NCBI RefSeq assembly: GCF_000341005.1
Contig: NZ_ANBD01000161.1
Span: 1 to 64,000 of the forward strand
Reading direction: 5' to 3'
Length of the DNA stretch: 64,000 bases
From: Nocardiopsis alkaliphila YIM 80379
Lineage (GTDB): Bacteria > Actinomycetota > Actinomycetes > Streptosporangiales > Streptosporangiaceae
The notes below the pieces were generated by a model, which did not search any database, was not told the origin of the DNA, and was given only the letters and a program-made list of their open reading frames with translations. Shown here in pieces: positions 16,121 through 25,324 of this stretch (positions are counted from its first letter, which is position 1; each line of letters opens with the position of its first letter). The translations under genes and the position numbers were made by a program.

Positions 16121-17491
16121 TCACCCCGATTCCTCGGTCTCGGTCTCCTGCTCGACCTCGGACCGGCCCGCGGTGACCGCTCGTTCCTCCAGGTCCGCGA
16201 TCACCGCCTGGGCGGTCTCGAGACTATCGACCTCGATGTTGCTCTCGAGGTCCTCCCTATCGGTGGGAACGAGCGCCTCCACCTCGAGCTCGGTACCCTC
16301 TATCTCTTCCGACAGGTCCATTCCCGCGATGTTGGTGTCGATTCCCTGGTAGACGCTGACGGTGCGACCGTCGGAGGAGACACCCACGTAGTACTGGTCC
16401 TCGACGTATTGGCGTCCGAAGTAGTAGCCGCCACCGGCGATCGCGCCGACCACGAGGACGAAGACGAGCAGGATCGGCCACCAACTCCGCCTGCGGTACT
16501 CGGGCTCTGGGGAGCGGCCACGGGAGGCGTGCGCGTCGTGGTCGTCGTAGGACTGCTCTTGGTAGGGAGAGTCGTACGGCTCGGCCGGGGCCGAGCCGGG
16601 GATCTCCTCTTGGATGGGGTCCATCTCGGCGGTGTCACCGCCGTTACCGCGCAATTCCTGCGCCCGTCTGGCCGGGCTCGTCTCGTTCGGCCCCGTCGAC
16701 ACCTCACGCTGGTCCGCGGCGCCCACCGTCTGGGTGCCCTGGGTGGGCCCCTCTCGGTCGGTGTCCGTCTCGATGACGTCCGCGACCACGGCGGTGATGT
16801 TGTCCGGTCCGCCGCCACGGATGGCCAGCTCGATCAGCTTCTTGGCGGCCGAACGCGGGTCGCTCTCGGCCGCCAGGGTCTCGTGGATGGTTTTCTTGCT
16901 GACCACCCCGGACAACCCGTCGGAGCACAACAGGTAGCGGTCACCGACCTTGGCCCGGCTGATGGAGATGTCCGGGTCGACCGGGGTCTTGCCGTCCAAG
17001 GCGCGCAGGATCAGTGATCGCTGCGGGTGGGTGGCGACCTCCTCCTCGGTGATCTTGCCCTCGTCCACGAGGGTCTGCACCAAGGTGTGGTCATGAGTGA
17101 TCTGCTCGAATCGGGAACCCCGCATCAGGTAGGCGCGCGAGTCACCGATGTGGATCAGAGCGACCTGGGAACCCGACCACAGCATCGCGGTCAGTGTGGT
17201 CCCCATGTTCTCCAGCCGGGGTTCCTGCCGAATTCGGATGGCGAGGGACTCATTGGCCTTCTCGACGGCGCGTTGCAGCACGTCGGCCATTTCCTCGGCC
17301 CGAGGGTCGTCGAGCGTGTCCAGATCACGAAGCGAGGAGATCGCGATGGAGCTGGCCACCTCGCCGCCCGCGTAACCGCCCATGCCGTCGGCCACCGCGA
17401 GGAGGTGTTGACCGGCGTAACCGGAGTCTTCATTGCCTTCGCGGAGGCATCCTACGTCGGAGTACGCCGCGTATCGGAGAGCGATTGTCAT
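16121..17491 (-). CDS. pstP: PP2C-family Ser/Thr phosphatase PstP
   Basis: A 456-residue phosphatase that reverses PknA/PknB phosphorylation. The catalytic domain (1-240) shows the metal-binding motifs N-E-D (20-22), VADGMGGYAGGEVAS, GDSRAYL, LCSDGLSG and GGPDNITAV. A long hydrophilic linker, one membrane helix (about 330-350, WWPILLVFVLVVGAIAGGGYY) and an extracellular domain follow. The start overlaps the fhaB stop by 4 bases. Confidence 0.94.
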   Translation of the reverse strand: MTIALRYAAYSDVGCLREGNEDSGYAGQHLLAVADGMGGYAGGEVASSIAISSLRDLDTLDDPRAEEMADVLQRAVEKANESLAIRIRQEPRLENMGTTLTAMLWSGSQVALIHIGDSRAYLMRGSRFEQITHDHTLVQTLVDEGKITEEEVATHPQRSLILRALDGKTPVDPDISISRAKVGDRYLLCSDGLSGVVSKKTIHETLAAESDPRSAAKKLIELAIRGGGPDNITAVVADVIETDTDREGPTQGTQTVGAADQREVSTGPNETSPARRAQELRGNGGDTAEMDPIQEEIPGSAPAEPYDSPYQEQSYDDHDAHASRGRSPEPEYRRRSWWPILLVFVLVVGAIAGGGYYFGRQYVEDQYYVGVSSDGRTVSVYQGIDTNIAGMDLSEEIEGTELEVEALVPTDREDLESNIEVDSLETAQAVIADLEERAVTAGRSEVEQETETEESG

Positions 17492-17982
17492 TTGCGCAGT
17501 TCCAGGACGGTTTTGCCGATACGGATGGGCTGACCCACCGTGATGGGCTGAGGGCGATTCAGCTTCTGCTGGCCGAGGTAGGTGCCGTTCGTGGAGTTCA
17601 GGTCCTCGACGAACCAGCGGCCGTTGTCGGAGTACACACGCGCGTGGCGACCCGACGCGTAGTCATCGGTGATGACCAGGGTGGAGTCGGGAGCGCGTCC
17701 GATGAGGATGGGCTGGGAGGCCAGGTTGACGGTGGCACCCGACAACGGGCCCTGGGTCACGGCCAAGACCGTGGGCTCGTTACGGGCGGCACGCTTGGGG
17801 CGCCCCTGGGAGGAGGCCGAGCGCCGGGGGGCCGAACGCGGGGCCGGTCGCGGCTTCTTGCGGGGCTTCTTCTTCCTCTGACCGAAGAGGTCCGTGCTGA
17901 TGACGCCGACCGCCATGAGGACGAACAGCCAAAGCACCGCGAGATACGCGATCTTGATCAATATGAGGGTCAAGTTGGACAT
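17488..17982 (-). CDS. fhaB: FHA-domain protein FhaB (FipA)
   Basis: A 164-residue protein. An N-terminal membrane helix (about 3-28, LTLILIKIAYLAVLWLFVLMAVG) and a strongly basic stretch lead to a C-terminal FHA domain (about 80-160) with IGRAPDSTLVI, SGRHARV and LNSTNGTYL, which binds phosphothreonine on PknA/B targets. ATG at 17982 is chosen because homologues begin at this membrane helix; an upstream in-frame ATG at 18111 adds a non-conserved 43 residues. It links kinase signalling to FtsZ and wall synthesis. Confidence 0.92.
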   Translation of the reverse strand: MSNLTLILIKIAYLAVLWLFVLMAVGVISTDLFGQRKKKPRKKPRPAPRSAPRRSASSQGRPKRAARNEPTVLAVTQGPLSGATVNLASQPILIGRAPDSTLVITDDYASGRHARVYSDNGRWFVEDLNSTNGTYLGQQKLNRPQPITVGQPIRIGKTVLELRK

Positions 17983-18277
17983 CGAACTGCTCTTCAGCCC
18001 CTGTCGTGCTTCGGCCGGGGTGGCGGTCATCGGCGCCGCCACCGTGTCTGCCCCACCTTCGGGTCGGTGAGTCCAGGTCGCTGGGTCCGTGGCCTGGTCG
18101 GCCGCGGCCATTGTGCCCGATCGGTCAGGTCTTCGCGGAGACTACCCTCCCGGCCGGATATCCGACAGCGGGTCCGTTATCGGTCCCTCGCCGGACTTCG
18201 ACCTGTCAGACGCCGAACCGACGTTGTTGGTTGCGGCCCGGAGAGGATCGGCTCCCCGGCCCGCCGGAGAAATCCGG

Positions 18278-19042
18278 TCAGTCCCGGCGGAACGTCATCG
18301 TGGTACGACCCAGACTGATCCGGGTGCCGTCCACGAGACGAGCCTGCCTGACCTGTTGGCCGTTGACGAAGGTCCCGTTGGTGGAACCCTTGTCCTCCAG
18401 GATGACGTCGTCGCCGTCCACGCGGATCTCCACGTGGTGCCGGGAGACACCGTTGTCCACCAGGCGGAGATCACAGTCGGTGCCACGGCCCAACAGAGTG
18501 ACCGGGGTGGTCAACTCGAAGGACTGCTGCATGCCCTGGCTCGCGATGTTGCCCTCGGCCGTCGCGCCACCCGGGGAGATGAGAAGACGAGGTCGACCCG
18601 CCTGGCGCTGCGCCGCGCCCGGGGCCGGATCGCCCACCGGCTGGCGGAGCTCCCCACCCTCGACCAGGCTGCCTCGAATCACACCGGAACGAATCCGGAA
18701 CCGGCCCGTCTTCAAACCGTCATCCGAGCGGAATTGCACCCGCACCGGTCCGACGAACGAATAACCCTGCTCCGTGGCGTAGTCACGAGCCAGCTTCGAA
18801 AGCTCTTGGCCCAGACTGTCGGCGTAGACCTCCAGGCGTTCCTTGTCGCTGGCCGACAACTCGACGATGAAGTCGTTCGGGACCAAGGTCCGTCCCTGAG
18901 CGACGATCGCGGCCCGCTCGTCCATCTCTCGCTGAACGGCGCTCGCGACCTCGACCGGCTGGAGCTCCGATTTGAAGGCCATCGCGAAGGTGCCTTCGAT
19001 CATGCCCTCAAGCCTGCGCTCGAAGCGTTGGAGCACTCCCAC
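18278..19042 (-). CDS. fhaA: FHA-domain protein FhaA
   Basis: A 254-residue protein. An N-terminal DUF3662 domain (about 1-120, GVLQRFERRLEGMIEGTFAMAF) binds MviN-type flippase in Mycobacterium, and a C-terminal FHA domain (about 165-250) has LLGRGTDCDLRL, VSRHHVEI and GSTNGTFVNG for phosphothreonine binding. GTG at 19042 is decided by an ideal ribosome site, AGGGAGGT, 6 bases upstream; the in-frame ATG at 19066 is less likely. First gene of the cell-wall kinase operon, divergent from tRNA-Leu as in many actinobacteria. The 295-base gap to fhaB may contain an extra promoter. Confidence 0.93.
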   Translation of the reverse strand: MGVLQRFERRLEGMIEGTFAMAFKSELQPVEVASAVQREMDERAAIVAQGRTLVPNDFIVELSASDKERLEVYADSLGQELSKLARDYATEQGYSFVGPVRVQFRSDDGLKTGRFRIRSGVIRGSLVEGGELRQPVGDPAPGAAQRQAGRPRLLISPGGATAEGNIASQGMQQSFELTTPVTLLGRGTDCDLRLVDNGVSRHHVEIRVDGDDVILEDKGSTNGTFVNGQQVRQARLVDGTRISLGRTTMTFRRD

Positions 19043-19270
19043 GAGGTACCTCCCTTTGTACTCCACTCCGTATGTGTAGACGATCGTAACCGGGCCAAGG
19101 TGCCCCTGGTTTCAGGAGCGCCTCGCGGACGAGGGTCGAACGGCCATGATCGGACCGACCGCAAACGGTGTGCAAGCCACCTCCAGCCCGTGCTAATCTT
19201 CTTCTTGTCGCCAGGACGAACCGGAAGGAACACCGGATCACCTGGCCATATAATTGGATGAGAGTCACTC

Positions 19271-19353
19271 GGGCGGGTGGCGGAACGGTAGACGCGCACG
19301 GTTCAGGTCCGTGTGTCCGAAAGGATGTGAGGGTTCAAATCCCTCCTCGCCCA
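19271..19353 (+). tRNA. leuT: tRNA-Leu(CAG)
   Basis: A class II tRNA of 83 bases. Acceptor GGGCGGG pairs with CTCGCCC (one G-T), the anticodon CAG is at 19304-19306 in the GCACGG/CCGTGT arm, a long variable arm follows, and the T arm is GAGGGTTCAAATCCCTC. CCA is not encoded. The position next to fhaA is conserved in actinobacteria. Confidence 0.95.
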
Positions 19354-19362
19354 CTCGAATAT

Positions 19363-19405
19363 AGACGACCCTGGTCACAAGCTCGGCTTGTTCCCAGGGT
19401 CGTCT
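19363..19405 (+). terminator. Terminator after tRNA-Leu
   Basis: A 12-bp stem (AGACGACCCTGG with CCAGGGTCGTCT) with an inner hairpin (ACAAGC/GCTTGT), followed by TCGTC. The next roughly 200 bases to 19609 hold no gene, only a short inverted repeat AACGATC-TTG-GATCGTT at 19579-19595. Confidence 0.75.
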
Positions 19406-19609
19406 TCGTCATGCTCTTCGTGGGATGACCCATGGTGCGCTGCTGGGCTCGCTGTGCCGAGGGTGCGCCGGGACACGGCACCGGTGTGGCCGAGCCGGGT
19501 CCGCGGGTGCTCGCTCGGGAGCGAAGACACCGGGCCCTCTTGGGTTTCGGGGTGGCCGTAATACGGAGAACCCTGATCAACGATCTTGGATCGTTAGGTT
19601 CGGGGTGAC

Positions 19610-19645
19610 CCGCCCTCCGAGGCCGAAACCGGTCACGGAGGGCGG
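19610..19645 (-). terminator. Terminator of the glycoside-utilisation operon
   Basis: A perfect 10-bp stem (CCGCCCTCCG with CGGAGGGCGG), starting 7 bases after the stop codon of the last gene of the nine-gene operon. Confidence 0.75.
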
Positions 19646-19651
19646 ATCCGT

Positions 19652-20353
19652 TCAGCGGATGACCGCTCCGTCGAGGTCCCAGACCCTCAGATCGCCGCAC
19701 ATTCCGGCTCTGGGGGCCTCCTGGGCAGTGAACACGGCCGCCTCCTCCAGGTGGCTTCCATCACCCTTGGCGAGGGCCTCGAGTTGTGTTCGGGCGCTTT
19801 GTGCCTGTCGCACGACGCCTTGGTGGACGTGATGGTGCCAGCCTCCGACCTTGGAGCGGACAAGGTCGACGGCGGACCTGTGGAGATCATTCAGAGCGGT
19901 GGGGCCTTTCTTCCGGACTCGTTCACGTAGTTCCAGGTAGCCCCGCACGGCCAGGTCCCGGCGCCGGCGCGCCTGTTCGCGTGTGCTGATCGCGGTGGCC
20001 CGCTGGTAGGCGTCCGGGTCGTCGAGGACCTCCTTCGGATAGGTGAGGACGGCGTCACCCGCTTCGGGCAGGCCGGCGTTCTGCATGACCACGAGGAGTT
20101 CGAGGTCGCCGCTGTTGTTGATCAGGCGGTGCACCGTTCCGGGGGTGAACCACAGGAGTGTTCCCTGGCGCAGGGGGGTCTGTTGGTGTCCCGAACGGCT
20201 GAGGGTCTCCAGGGTCCCCCGGCCGCGGACCACGACGTAGCCCTCGGCGGAGGCGGTGTGCAGGTGGGGGGAACCACCGGACACCCCATCCTCGGCGAGC
20301 CAGTCGTAGACCCACAGATGGGAGACGGCGGTTCCCCCCGGGAACGGGGTCAC
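19652..20353 (-). CDS. Cupin-domain protein, last gene of the glycoside operon
   Basis: A 233-residue protein with a cupin fold in the first 110 residues: a metal-binding-like motif (SPHLHTASAEGYVVVRG) and a second motif (LLWFTPGTVHRLINNSGD). The remaining half is helical and charged, with no recognised domain. The GTG start overlaps the TGA of the DUF6807 gene (GTGA), so the two are translationally coupled and are likely partners. It may be a sugar-acid isomerase/epimerase-like cupin or a sugar-binding accessory; the exact role is not known. Confidence 0.75.
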   Translation of the reverse strand: MTPFPGGTAVSHLWVYDWLAEDGVSGGSPHLHTASAEGYVVVRGRGTLETLSRSGHQQTPLRQGTLLWFTPGTVHRLINNSGDLELLVVMQNAGLPEAGDAVLTYPKEVLDDPDAYQRATAISTREQARRRRDLAVRGYLELRERVRKKGPTALNDLHRSAVDLVRSKVGGWHHHVHQGVVRQAQSARTQLEALAKGDGSHLEEAAVFTAQEAPRAGMCGDLRVWDLDGAVIR

Positions 20354-21267
20354 GTGGACTCCAGGGCGCTCAGACCCAGGTCCGCCAAATCCTTGCACCC
20401 AGACGCCCCGGGGTCGCCATCGGCGATGACCACGGCGTACCGGTAGGCCAGGGTCTGCTCGGGTTCGATGTCCACCTCCTGGTCGAAGAACGGTGCCGGG
20501 CACACGCACGCGAAGATGTTGCTGCGTACGAACCACTTGACGGGGTGGCCCGGGTTGTCCGGGGCGTCGACGAACACCAGGGTCGAGGAGTCGTCCGTGG
20601 CGTCGTGCTTGCCGGTGAAGGACAACCACGGTGCCTGGACACCCATGAGTTCGTCGGTTCCCTCCTGGGTGGCGGTACGCGCCAGCCCACCGCTGAAGGA
20701 TCGTGGGCCTCGCCAGAACAGGCCGCCGTAGCCGGCGTTGGGCCTTCCCTCGGTGGTGGGGCTGCCCAGGGTGATGGGCGCGCGGGTGACGTTGGTGAAC
20801 GCCGTTTCGAAGAGCAGAGTCCAAGCCCCTTGGGAGGGGGTCGCGGTCACCCGGAAGCTCCGGTTCTCGGTGAACCAGCGGGCACCCTGCCGGGTGTTCC
20901 ACTCGAGGTGTTCGGTGACCGAGACGTGGTCGGGCGCGGCCTCGATCCGGTCGAAGCCCCTGTGGTCGGTGGAACCGTTGTTGTCCAGCTGCCGGTAGCC
21001 CTGCTCCCGCAGATAGGTGGGGCCGCCCCAGAAGTTGGCGGGCCCCACGTTCGGCAGGGACCAGGCGATTCCCTTGTGCCACACGTGGTCGTGCGGCCGG
21101 TAGAGACTCACCTCGTTGCCCCGCAGGGTGCGTAGCGGGTGGAAGTAGGGCCTCGGGGACTCCAGGGGGGAGTCCCACGGTTTGTGGACGTAGCGGGCGA
21201 TCTCCTGTCCCTCATGGGTCAGACGCAGGGATCGGTTCTCTTCATGCAGCAGGCCGAGGCCGTTCAT
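20350..21267 (-). CDS. DUF6807 (PmoA-like) family protein
   Basis: A 305-residue protein of the family annotated PmoA or DUF6807 (RPYFHPLRTLRGNEVSLYRPHDHVWHKGIAWSL is its typical His-rich opening). It resembles a carbohydrate-active beta-sandwich with conserved His, Trp and Asp (HRGFDRIE, GGLFWRGPRSF). In other genomes such genes cluster with Gfo/Idh oxidoreductases and sugar transporters, as here. Starts 1 base after the binding-protein gene. The name PmoA is historical and does not imply methane monooxygenase. Biochemical function unknown. Confidence 0.8.
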   Translation of the reverse strand: MNGLGLLHEENRSLRLTHEGQEIARYVHKPWDSPLESPRPYFHPLRTLRGNEVSLYRPHDHVWHKGIAWSLPNVGPANFWGGPTYLREQGYRQLDNNGSTDHRGFDRIEAAPDHVSVTEHLEWNTRQGARWFTENRSFRVTATPSQGAWTLLFETAFTNVTRAPITLGSPTTEGRPNAGYGGLFWRGPRSFSGGLARTATQEGTDELMGVQAPWLSFTGKHDATDDSSTLVFVDAPDNPGHPVKWFVRSNIFACVCPAPFFDQEVDIEPEQTLAYRYAVVIADGDPGASGCKDLADLGLSALEST

Positions 21268-21268
21268 C

Positions 21269-23221
21269 TCACTCCTCGATGAAGTACTGCTCTGGGTTGG
21301 TCGGGCCGGGGTCGTTGTAGACCGAGGACGAGGGCATCGACTCGGGGACGTTGTGGAAGTGGTCGCCGACGATCCCGTAACCGGGTGGGCTCAAGCTGAT
21401 GCCCATGGCGTAGAACTGCTCCTGGGAGACCGCCAGGAACTCCTCCATCAACTCGAGTCGCCGATCCGGGTCGGGCTCACCCTCGACCGCCTCGTACATC
21501 TCCAGGTGCTCCTTGACGTGGTCCGGTGGCTCGATCGAGCGCGGGTCGTCGCCATCGGAACGGAACCACTGGGCCCACGGGATGCCGAAGTTGGACTCGC
21601 CGCTGTGCACGGGCGCGTACCAGCGGGCGTCGTACATGGCGTCTCGCAGGCCGGCGTCACCGGACCACACGTTGGCGTCGTGCTTGTTGTCCTCGCGGTT
21701 GCTCTGCCAAAGTGAACGGTCCTCGGTGTTGAGGTCCACGTCGATGTCCAACTCCTGCCAGAACCCGACCACCATCTCCATGGAGTCGACGATGTCGGGG
21801 CGGAAGTCGGTGGGCACCGAAAGGGTGAACCCGACGGGGGCACCGGACGGGCTCAGGCGGACGCCGCCGGAGCGCTCGTCGTAGCCGGCCTCGTCGAGGA
21901 TCTCGTTGGCCAGGTCGATGTCGTACTCGGTGTACTGCTTGGCGAGCTCTTCGTTGTAGAAAGGGCTTTCCTCGCGCGGGGCGCCCTGCCAGGGTTCACC
22001 TTGGCCTTGGTAGACCACGTCGATGATGTCCTGGCGGTTGATGGCGTGCGACAACGCCACTCGGAAGTCGTGGTCGTTGAAGATCTCCCTCAGGTCGTCG
22101 TCCTCGTGGGAGAGGTTCAGCGAGATCATCGCCGTGTTCATCTCACCGGGCACCAACTCGAAGAACCGGTAACCGCCGGACTCGCGGTTCTCGGCGAGGA
22201 CCGGCCGGTTGGCGAGGGTGTTGAAGTGCCGAGAGTGCATGTCCAACTCACCGTTGAGGGCACGGACCAGCATGACCTCCTCGTCCTGCATGATGTCGAA
22301 GCCGACCTGGTCGATGTAGGGCAGCTGATTGCCCTCGGAGTCGACCTTCCAGTAGTAGGGGTTGCGCTCCAGGACCATTCGTCCGGAGTCGGAGAGGGGG
22401 TCCACCACACGCCAGGCGCGCAGGGTGGGCATGTCCGGGTTCTGCCAGTACTGGACCGAACTGAGCACACCGGCCTTGGCATCGAACATCTCGATCCAGT
22501 CGGAGTAGCCCTCCTCCTCGGCGAGCTCGTTCGCGTCCGGGTTGTGGTCGATGTGGAACTCGCCCAGGTAGTGCAGTGGCTTCTCCACCAACTGGTACAA
22601 GATGAAGTTGTTCTCGATCCACAGGGCGTTGGGGTCCTCGAAGGTGATCGTCAGCGAGTAGTCGTCGTGCTGCTCCGCCGTGCCCGGGTCGGAGGCCGCC
22701 ATGGGGGACAGGTCGTGGTTGTTGAAGACGTCGTTGAGCGCGAACACCACGTCGTCGGCGGTGAACGGCTCCCCGTCCGACCACTTGATCCCTTCGCGCA
22801 GATGGATCGTGATCTGTGTGGCGTCCTCGCTGTACTCCCACGCGGTGGCGAGGTTCGGAATCGCCTCGTCCCACTCGGGGTCCCACCTGACGAAGTTCTC
22901 GTAACCGACGGTGCGGCCCAGCCACGGCCAGTCGTGCGCACCGACCAGGGCGGTGTTCCACACGCCCCCGTAGGTACCGATCCGCTCGTTCGGCTCCACG
23001 ACGAGGGGTTCGTCGGGCAACCGCTCCTCCAAGGGCGGCAGGTCGCCGCTCTCCACCAGGGTGGCGAGCATCGGCGCCTCGCCGATGCCCTCCACCAGGT
23101 CGGTGTCCTCGACGTCGGGGTCGAAGGAGAAGAAGGAACACCCGGCGGCCACCACGACCGCCGCGGCTCCCGCCGTCGCTCCCAGGCATCGCTTCGCCGC
23201 GATGCTTCGATGTCGTCTCAT
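21269..23221 (-). CDS. ABC transporter substrate-binding lipoprotein (SBP family 5)
   Basis: A 650-residue extracellular lipoprotein. The signal peptide ends in the lipobox VAAGC (Cys28). The mature protein is a family 5 solute-binding protein: GVWNTALVGAHDW, a conserved IKWSDGEPFTADDVVFALND block near residue 140 and FRVALSHAINRQDI around residue 390. Family members bind peptides, but several, such as those of Thermotoga, bind oligosaccharides; the GH3 context points to a glycoside here. Unusually long for the family (typically about 520-600). It delivers substrate to the permeases encoded just upstream. Confidence 0.9.
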   Translation of the reverse strand: MRRHRSIAAKRCLGATAGAAAVVVAAGCSFFSFDPDVEDTDLVEGIGEAPMLATLVESGDLPPLEERLPDEPLVVEPNERIGTYGGVWNTALVGAHDWPWLGRTVGYENFVRWDPEWDEAIPNLATAWEYSEDATQITIHLREGIKWSDGEPFTADDVVFALNDVFNNHDLSPMAASDPGTAEQHDDYSLTITFEDPNALWIENNFILYQLVEKPLHYLGEFHIDHNPDANELAEEEGYSDWIEMFDAKAGVLSSVQYWQNPDMPTLRAWRVVDPLSDSGRMVLERNPYYWKVDSEGNQLPYIDQVGFDIMQDEEVMLVRALNGELDMHSRHFNTLANRPVLAENRESGGYRFFELVPGEMNTAMISLNLSHEDDDLREIFNDHDFRVALSHAINRQDIIDVVYQGQGEPWQGAPREESPFYNEELAKQYTEYDIDLANEILDEAGYDERSGGVRLSPSGAPVGFTLSVPTDFRPDIVDSMEMVVGFWQELDIDVDLNTEDRSLWQSNREDNKHDANVWSGDAGLRDAMYDARWYAPVHSGESNFGIPWAQWFRSDGDDPRSIEPPDHVKEHLEMYEAVEGEPDPDRRLELMEEFLAVSQEQFYAMGISLSPPGYGIVGDHFHNVPESMPSSSVYNDPGPTNPEQYFIEE

Positions 23222-23225
23222 GTAC

Positions 23226-24281
23226 CTACTCCTGCCTCTGAGAGGGGGTGGGGGGGTTCACCTGACCGGTGACACCGGTCAGCTCGAGGTCGTCGGCGTG
23301 GTGACAGGCGACCGTGCGCCCCAAAGGGCCGGCGCGCGGGGCGGGGACCTCGAAGACGCACACCTGGGTGGCGTGCCGGCACCGAGGGTTGAAGGGACAG
23401 CCGGTGGGCGGCTTGGAGGGATCCGGGACCTCTCCCGTGAGCCGGATACGCTCACGGGAGCCGCGAAGGCGCGGATCGGGGACGGGAACGGCCGAGATCA
23501 GGGCCTCGGTGTAGGGGTGCCGAGGAGATCGGAAGAGTTCCTCGGTGGGAGCCACCTCCACGATCCGGCCCAGGTACATGACCGCGACCCGGTCGCACAC
23601 GTGCTCCACCACGGACAGGTCGTGCGAGATGAACAGGTAGGTCAGCCCCATCTCGTCCTGGAGGTCCCGTAGGAGGTTGAGGATCTGCGAACGCACCGAG
23701 GTGTCCAGGGCGCTCACCGCCTCGTCCGCCACCACCAGGCGTGGGCCGGGCACCAGGGCACGCGCGATGCTCACCCGCTGGCGTTGCCCACCGGAGAACG
23801 CGTGTGGGTAACGGCGTAGATGCTCGGGGTGCAACCCCACCCGTTCGGTGACGTCGCGGACCCTTTTCTCGATCTCTTGGGGGCCGAGGTCGGTGAGCAT
23901 CCGCAGGGGCTCGGCGATGATGTCACGCAACGTCATACGCGGGTTCAGTGAGGAGTGCGGATCTTGGAAGACCATCCGCACCTCGCGTCGGTAGACCTTC
24001 TCGTCGGAGCGGGACAGCCGCAGGGCGTCCAGGACCCGGTCCTGGGAATCCCGGTACAAGATGCTGCCGGTGGCCTCGGGGCGGGCGCGCATCACGCTCG
24101 ACCCCAGAGTGGTCTTGCCGCAACCGGACTCACCGACCAGTCCCATGGTCTCCCCTGGGCGGATGTCCAGGTCCACTCCGGCCACGGCCCGTACGTATCG
24201 GGCTTCTCGGCGCGATCGGCGACCGCGCACCGGATAGTTCACTTCCAGGTCGCGCACGCTCAGGACGGCTTCAGCGGGCAT
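23226..24281 (-). CDS. Oligopeptide-type ABC transporter ATP-binding protein (OppF-like)
   Basis: A 351-residue ATPase with Walker [10 protein letters not shown], signature [15 protein letters not shown], Walker [13 protein letters not shown] and the OppF-type C-terminal Cys motif ([14 protein letters not shown]) that may hold an iron-sulfur cluster. ATG at 24281 has GAGGAG upstream and overlaps the OppD-like gene by 11 bases. Together with the OppD-like subunit it powers import by the OppBC-like permeases. By context the cargo is an oligosaccharide rather than peptide. Confidence 0.92.
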   Translation of the reverse strand: MPAEAVLSVRDLEVNYPVRGRRSRREARYVRAVAGVDLDIRPGETMGLVGESGCGKTTLGSSVMRARPEATGSILYRDSQDRVLDALRLSRSDEKVYRREVRMVFQDPHSSLNPRMTLRDIIAEPLRMLTDLGPQEIEKRVRDVTERVGLHPEHLRRYPHAFSGGQRQRVSIARALVPGPRLVVADEAVSALDTSVRSQILNLLRDLQDEMGLTYLFISHDLSVVEHVCDRVAVMYLGRIVEVAPTEELFRSPRHPYTEALISAVPVPDPRLRGSRERIRLTGEVPDPSKPPTGCPFNPRCRHATQVCVFEVPAPRAGPLGRTVACHHADDLELTGVTGQVNPPTPSQRQE

Positions 24282-25314
24282 CGGTGCTCTCCTCACGGTC
24301 GGTGGTGCCCTCCCGGAGCAGACACCGGACCTCGCGTCCAGGGCCGGGGACGGTGACCTTCGGGGTGGTGGTGTCGCACAACCCTTCGACCGCCTCCGGA
24401 CAGCGGGGGTGGAACACACAACCGGGGAGCTCGGTGCCGGGAGCGGGGACGGTTCCCCGGATGGTGGTCAGACGGTCGTGCTCGGAGGCGCCGAATCGGG
24501 GCACGGCCTCCAATAGGGCCTTGGTGTAGGGGTGCTGCGGGTCGTGGAAGATCTCGTCGACCGGCCCCTGTTCGACCACGATGCCCAGATACATGACGGC
24601 CACCTCGTCGGCGATCTCCGCCACCACCCCCATGTCGTGGGTGATGAACAGGAGGCCCATCCCGGAGTCCCGTCGCAGGTCGGCCAGCAGGTCCAGGATT
24701 TGTGCCTGGGTCGTCACGTCCAGGGCGGTGGTGGGTTCGTCGGCGATGAGTACGCGTGGGCCGCAGGAAAGGGCCATCGCGATCATGACCCGCTGGCGCA
24801 TACCACCCGAGAGCTGGAAGGGGTAGGAGTCCACGACCCGTTCGGCGCCGGGGACCCGGACCCGTTCGAGCAGTTCCACCGCGTACTCGCGCGCCCGCCT
24901 GCGAGAGATCCCGGTGTGCACGCGCAGGGACTCGCCGACCTGGTCGCCGACGGTGTGCACCAGCGACAGGGAGGACATCGGCTCCTGGAAGATCATCGCC
25001 ACGTCCCGACCGCGGACCGAGCGGATCTCCTTGCCGGTGGGGTGTAGTGAGGCCAGGTCGGTGGGCTCGGTGTCGGTGGTGTCGGCGGGCGGGTACAGGA
25101 GGATTCGTCCTCCCACGACCCGCCCTGGAGGTTCGACCAGTCGCAGTATCGAGCGGGCCATGGCGCTCTTGCCGCAACCGCTTTCCCCGACCACGCAGAG
25201 GGTTCGTCCTCGGCGTACGGTCAGGTCCACCCCGTCCACGGCGCGCACCACGGCATCGTCCGTGACGAAGTGGGTCCGTAGGTTTTGGATGTCCAGGACG
25301 ACGTCTTCGGTCAT
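24271..25314 (-). CDS. Oligopeptide-type ABC transporter ATP-binding protein (OppD-like)
   Basis: A 347-residue ATPase: Walker [10 protein letters not shown], signature [15 protein letters not shown], Walker [13 protein letters not shown] and switch His in FITHDMGVV. The C-terminal Cys motif is [15 protein letters not shown]. The second ATPase of the heterodimer. Ten bases separate it from the permease gene upstream. Confidence 0.93.
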   Translation of the reverse strand: MTEDVVLDIQNLRTHFVTDDAVVRAVDGVDLTVRRGRTLCVVGESGCGKSAMARSILRLVEPPGRVVGGRILLYPPADTTDTEPTDLASLHPTGKEIRSVRGRDVAMIFQEPMSSLSLVHTVGDQVGESLRVHTGISRRRAREYAVELLERVRVPGAERVVDSYPFQLSGGMRQRVMIAMALSCGPRVLIADEPTTALDVTTQAQILDLLADLRRDSGMGLLFITHDMGVVAEIADEVAVMYLGIVVEQGPVDEIFHDPQHPYTKALLEAVPRFGASEHDRLTTIRGTVPAPGTELPGCVFHPRCPEAVEGLCDTTTPKVTVPGPGREVRCLLREGTTDREESTDAR

Positions 25315-25324
25315 GCGGACCTCC

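Noticed and set aside
22001-23272. A 423-aa plus-strand open frame
   Set aside because: Antisense shadow of the substrate-binding lipoprotein gene; low-complexity Val/Gly/Asp sequence.
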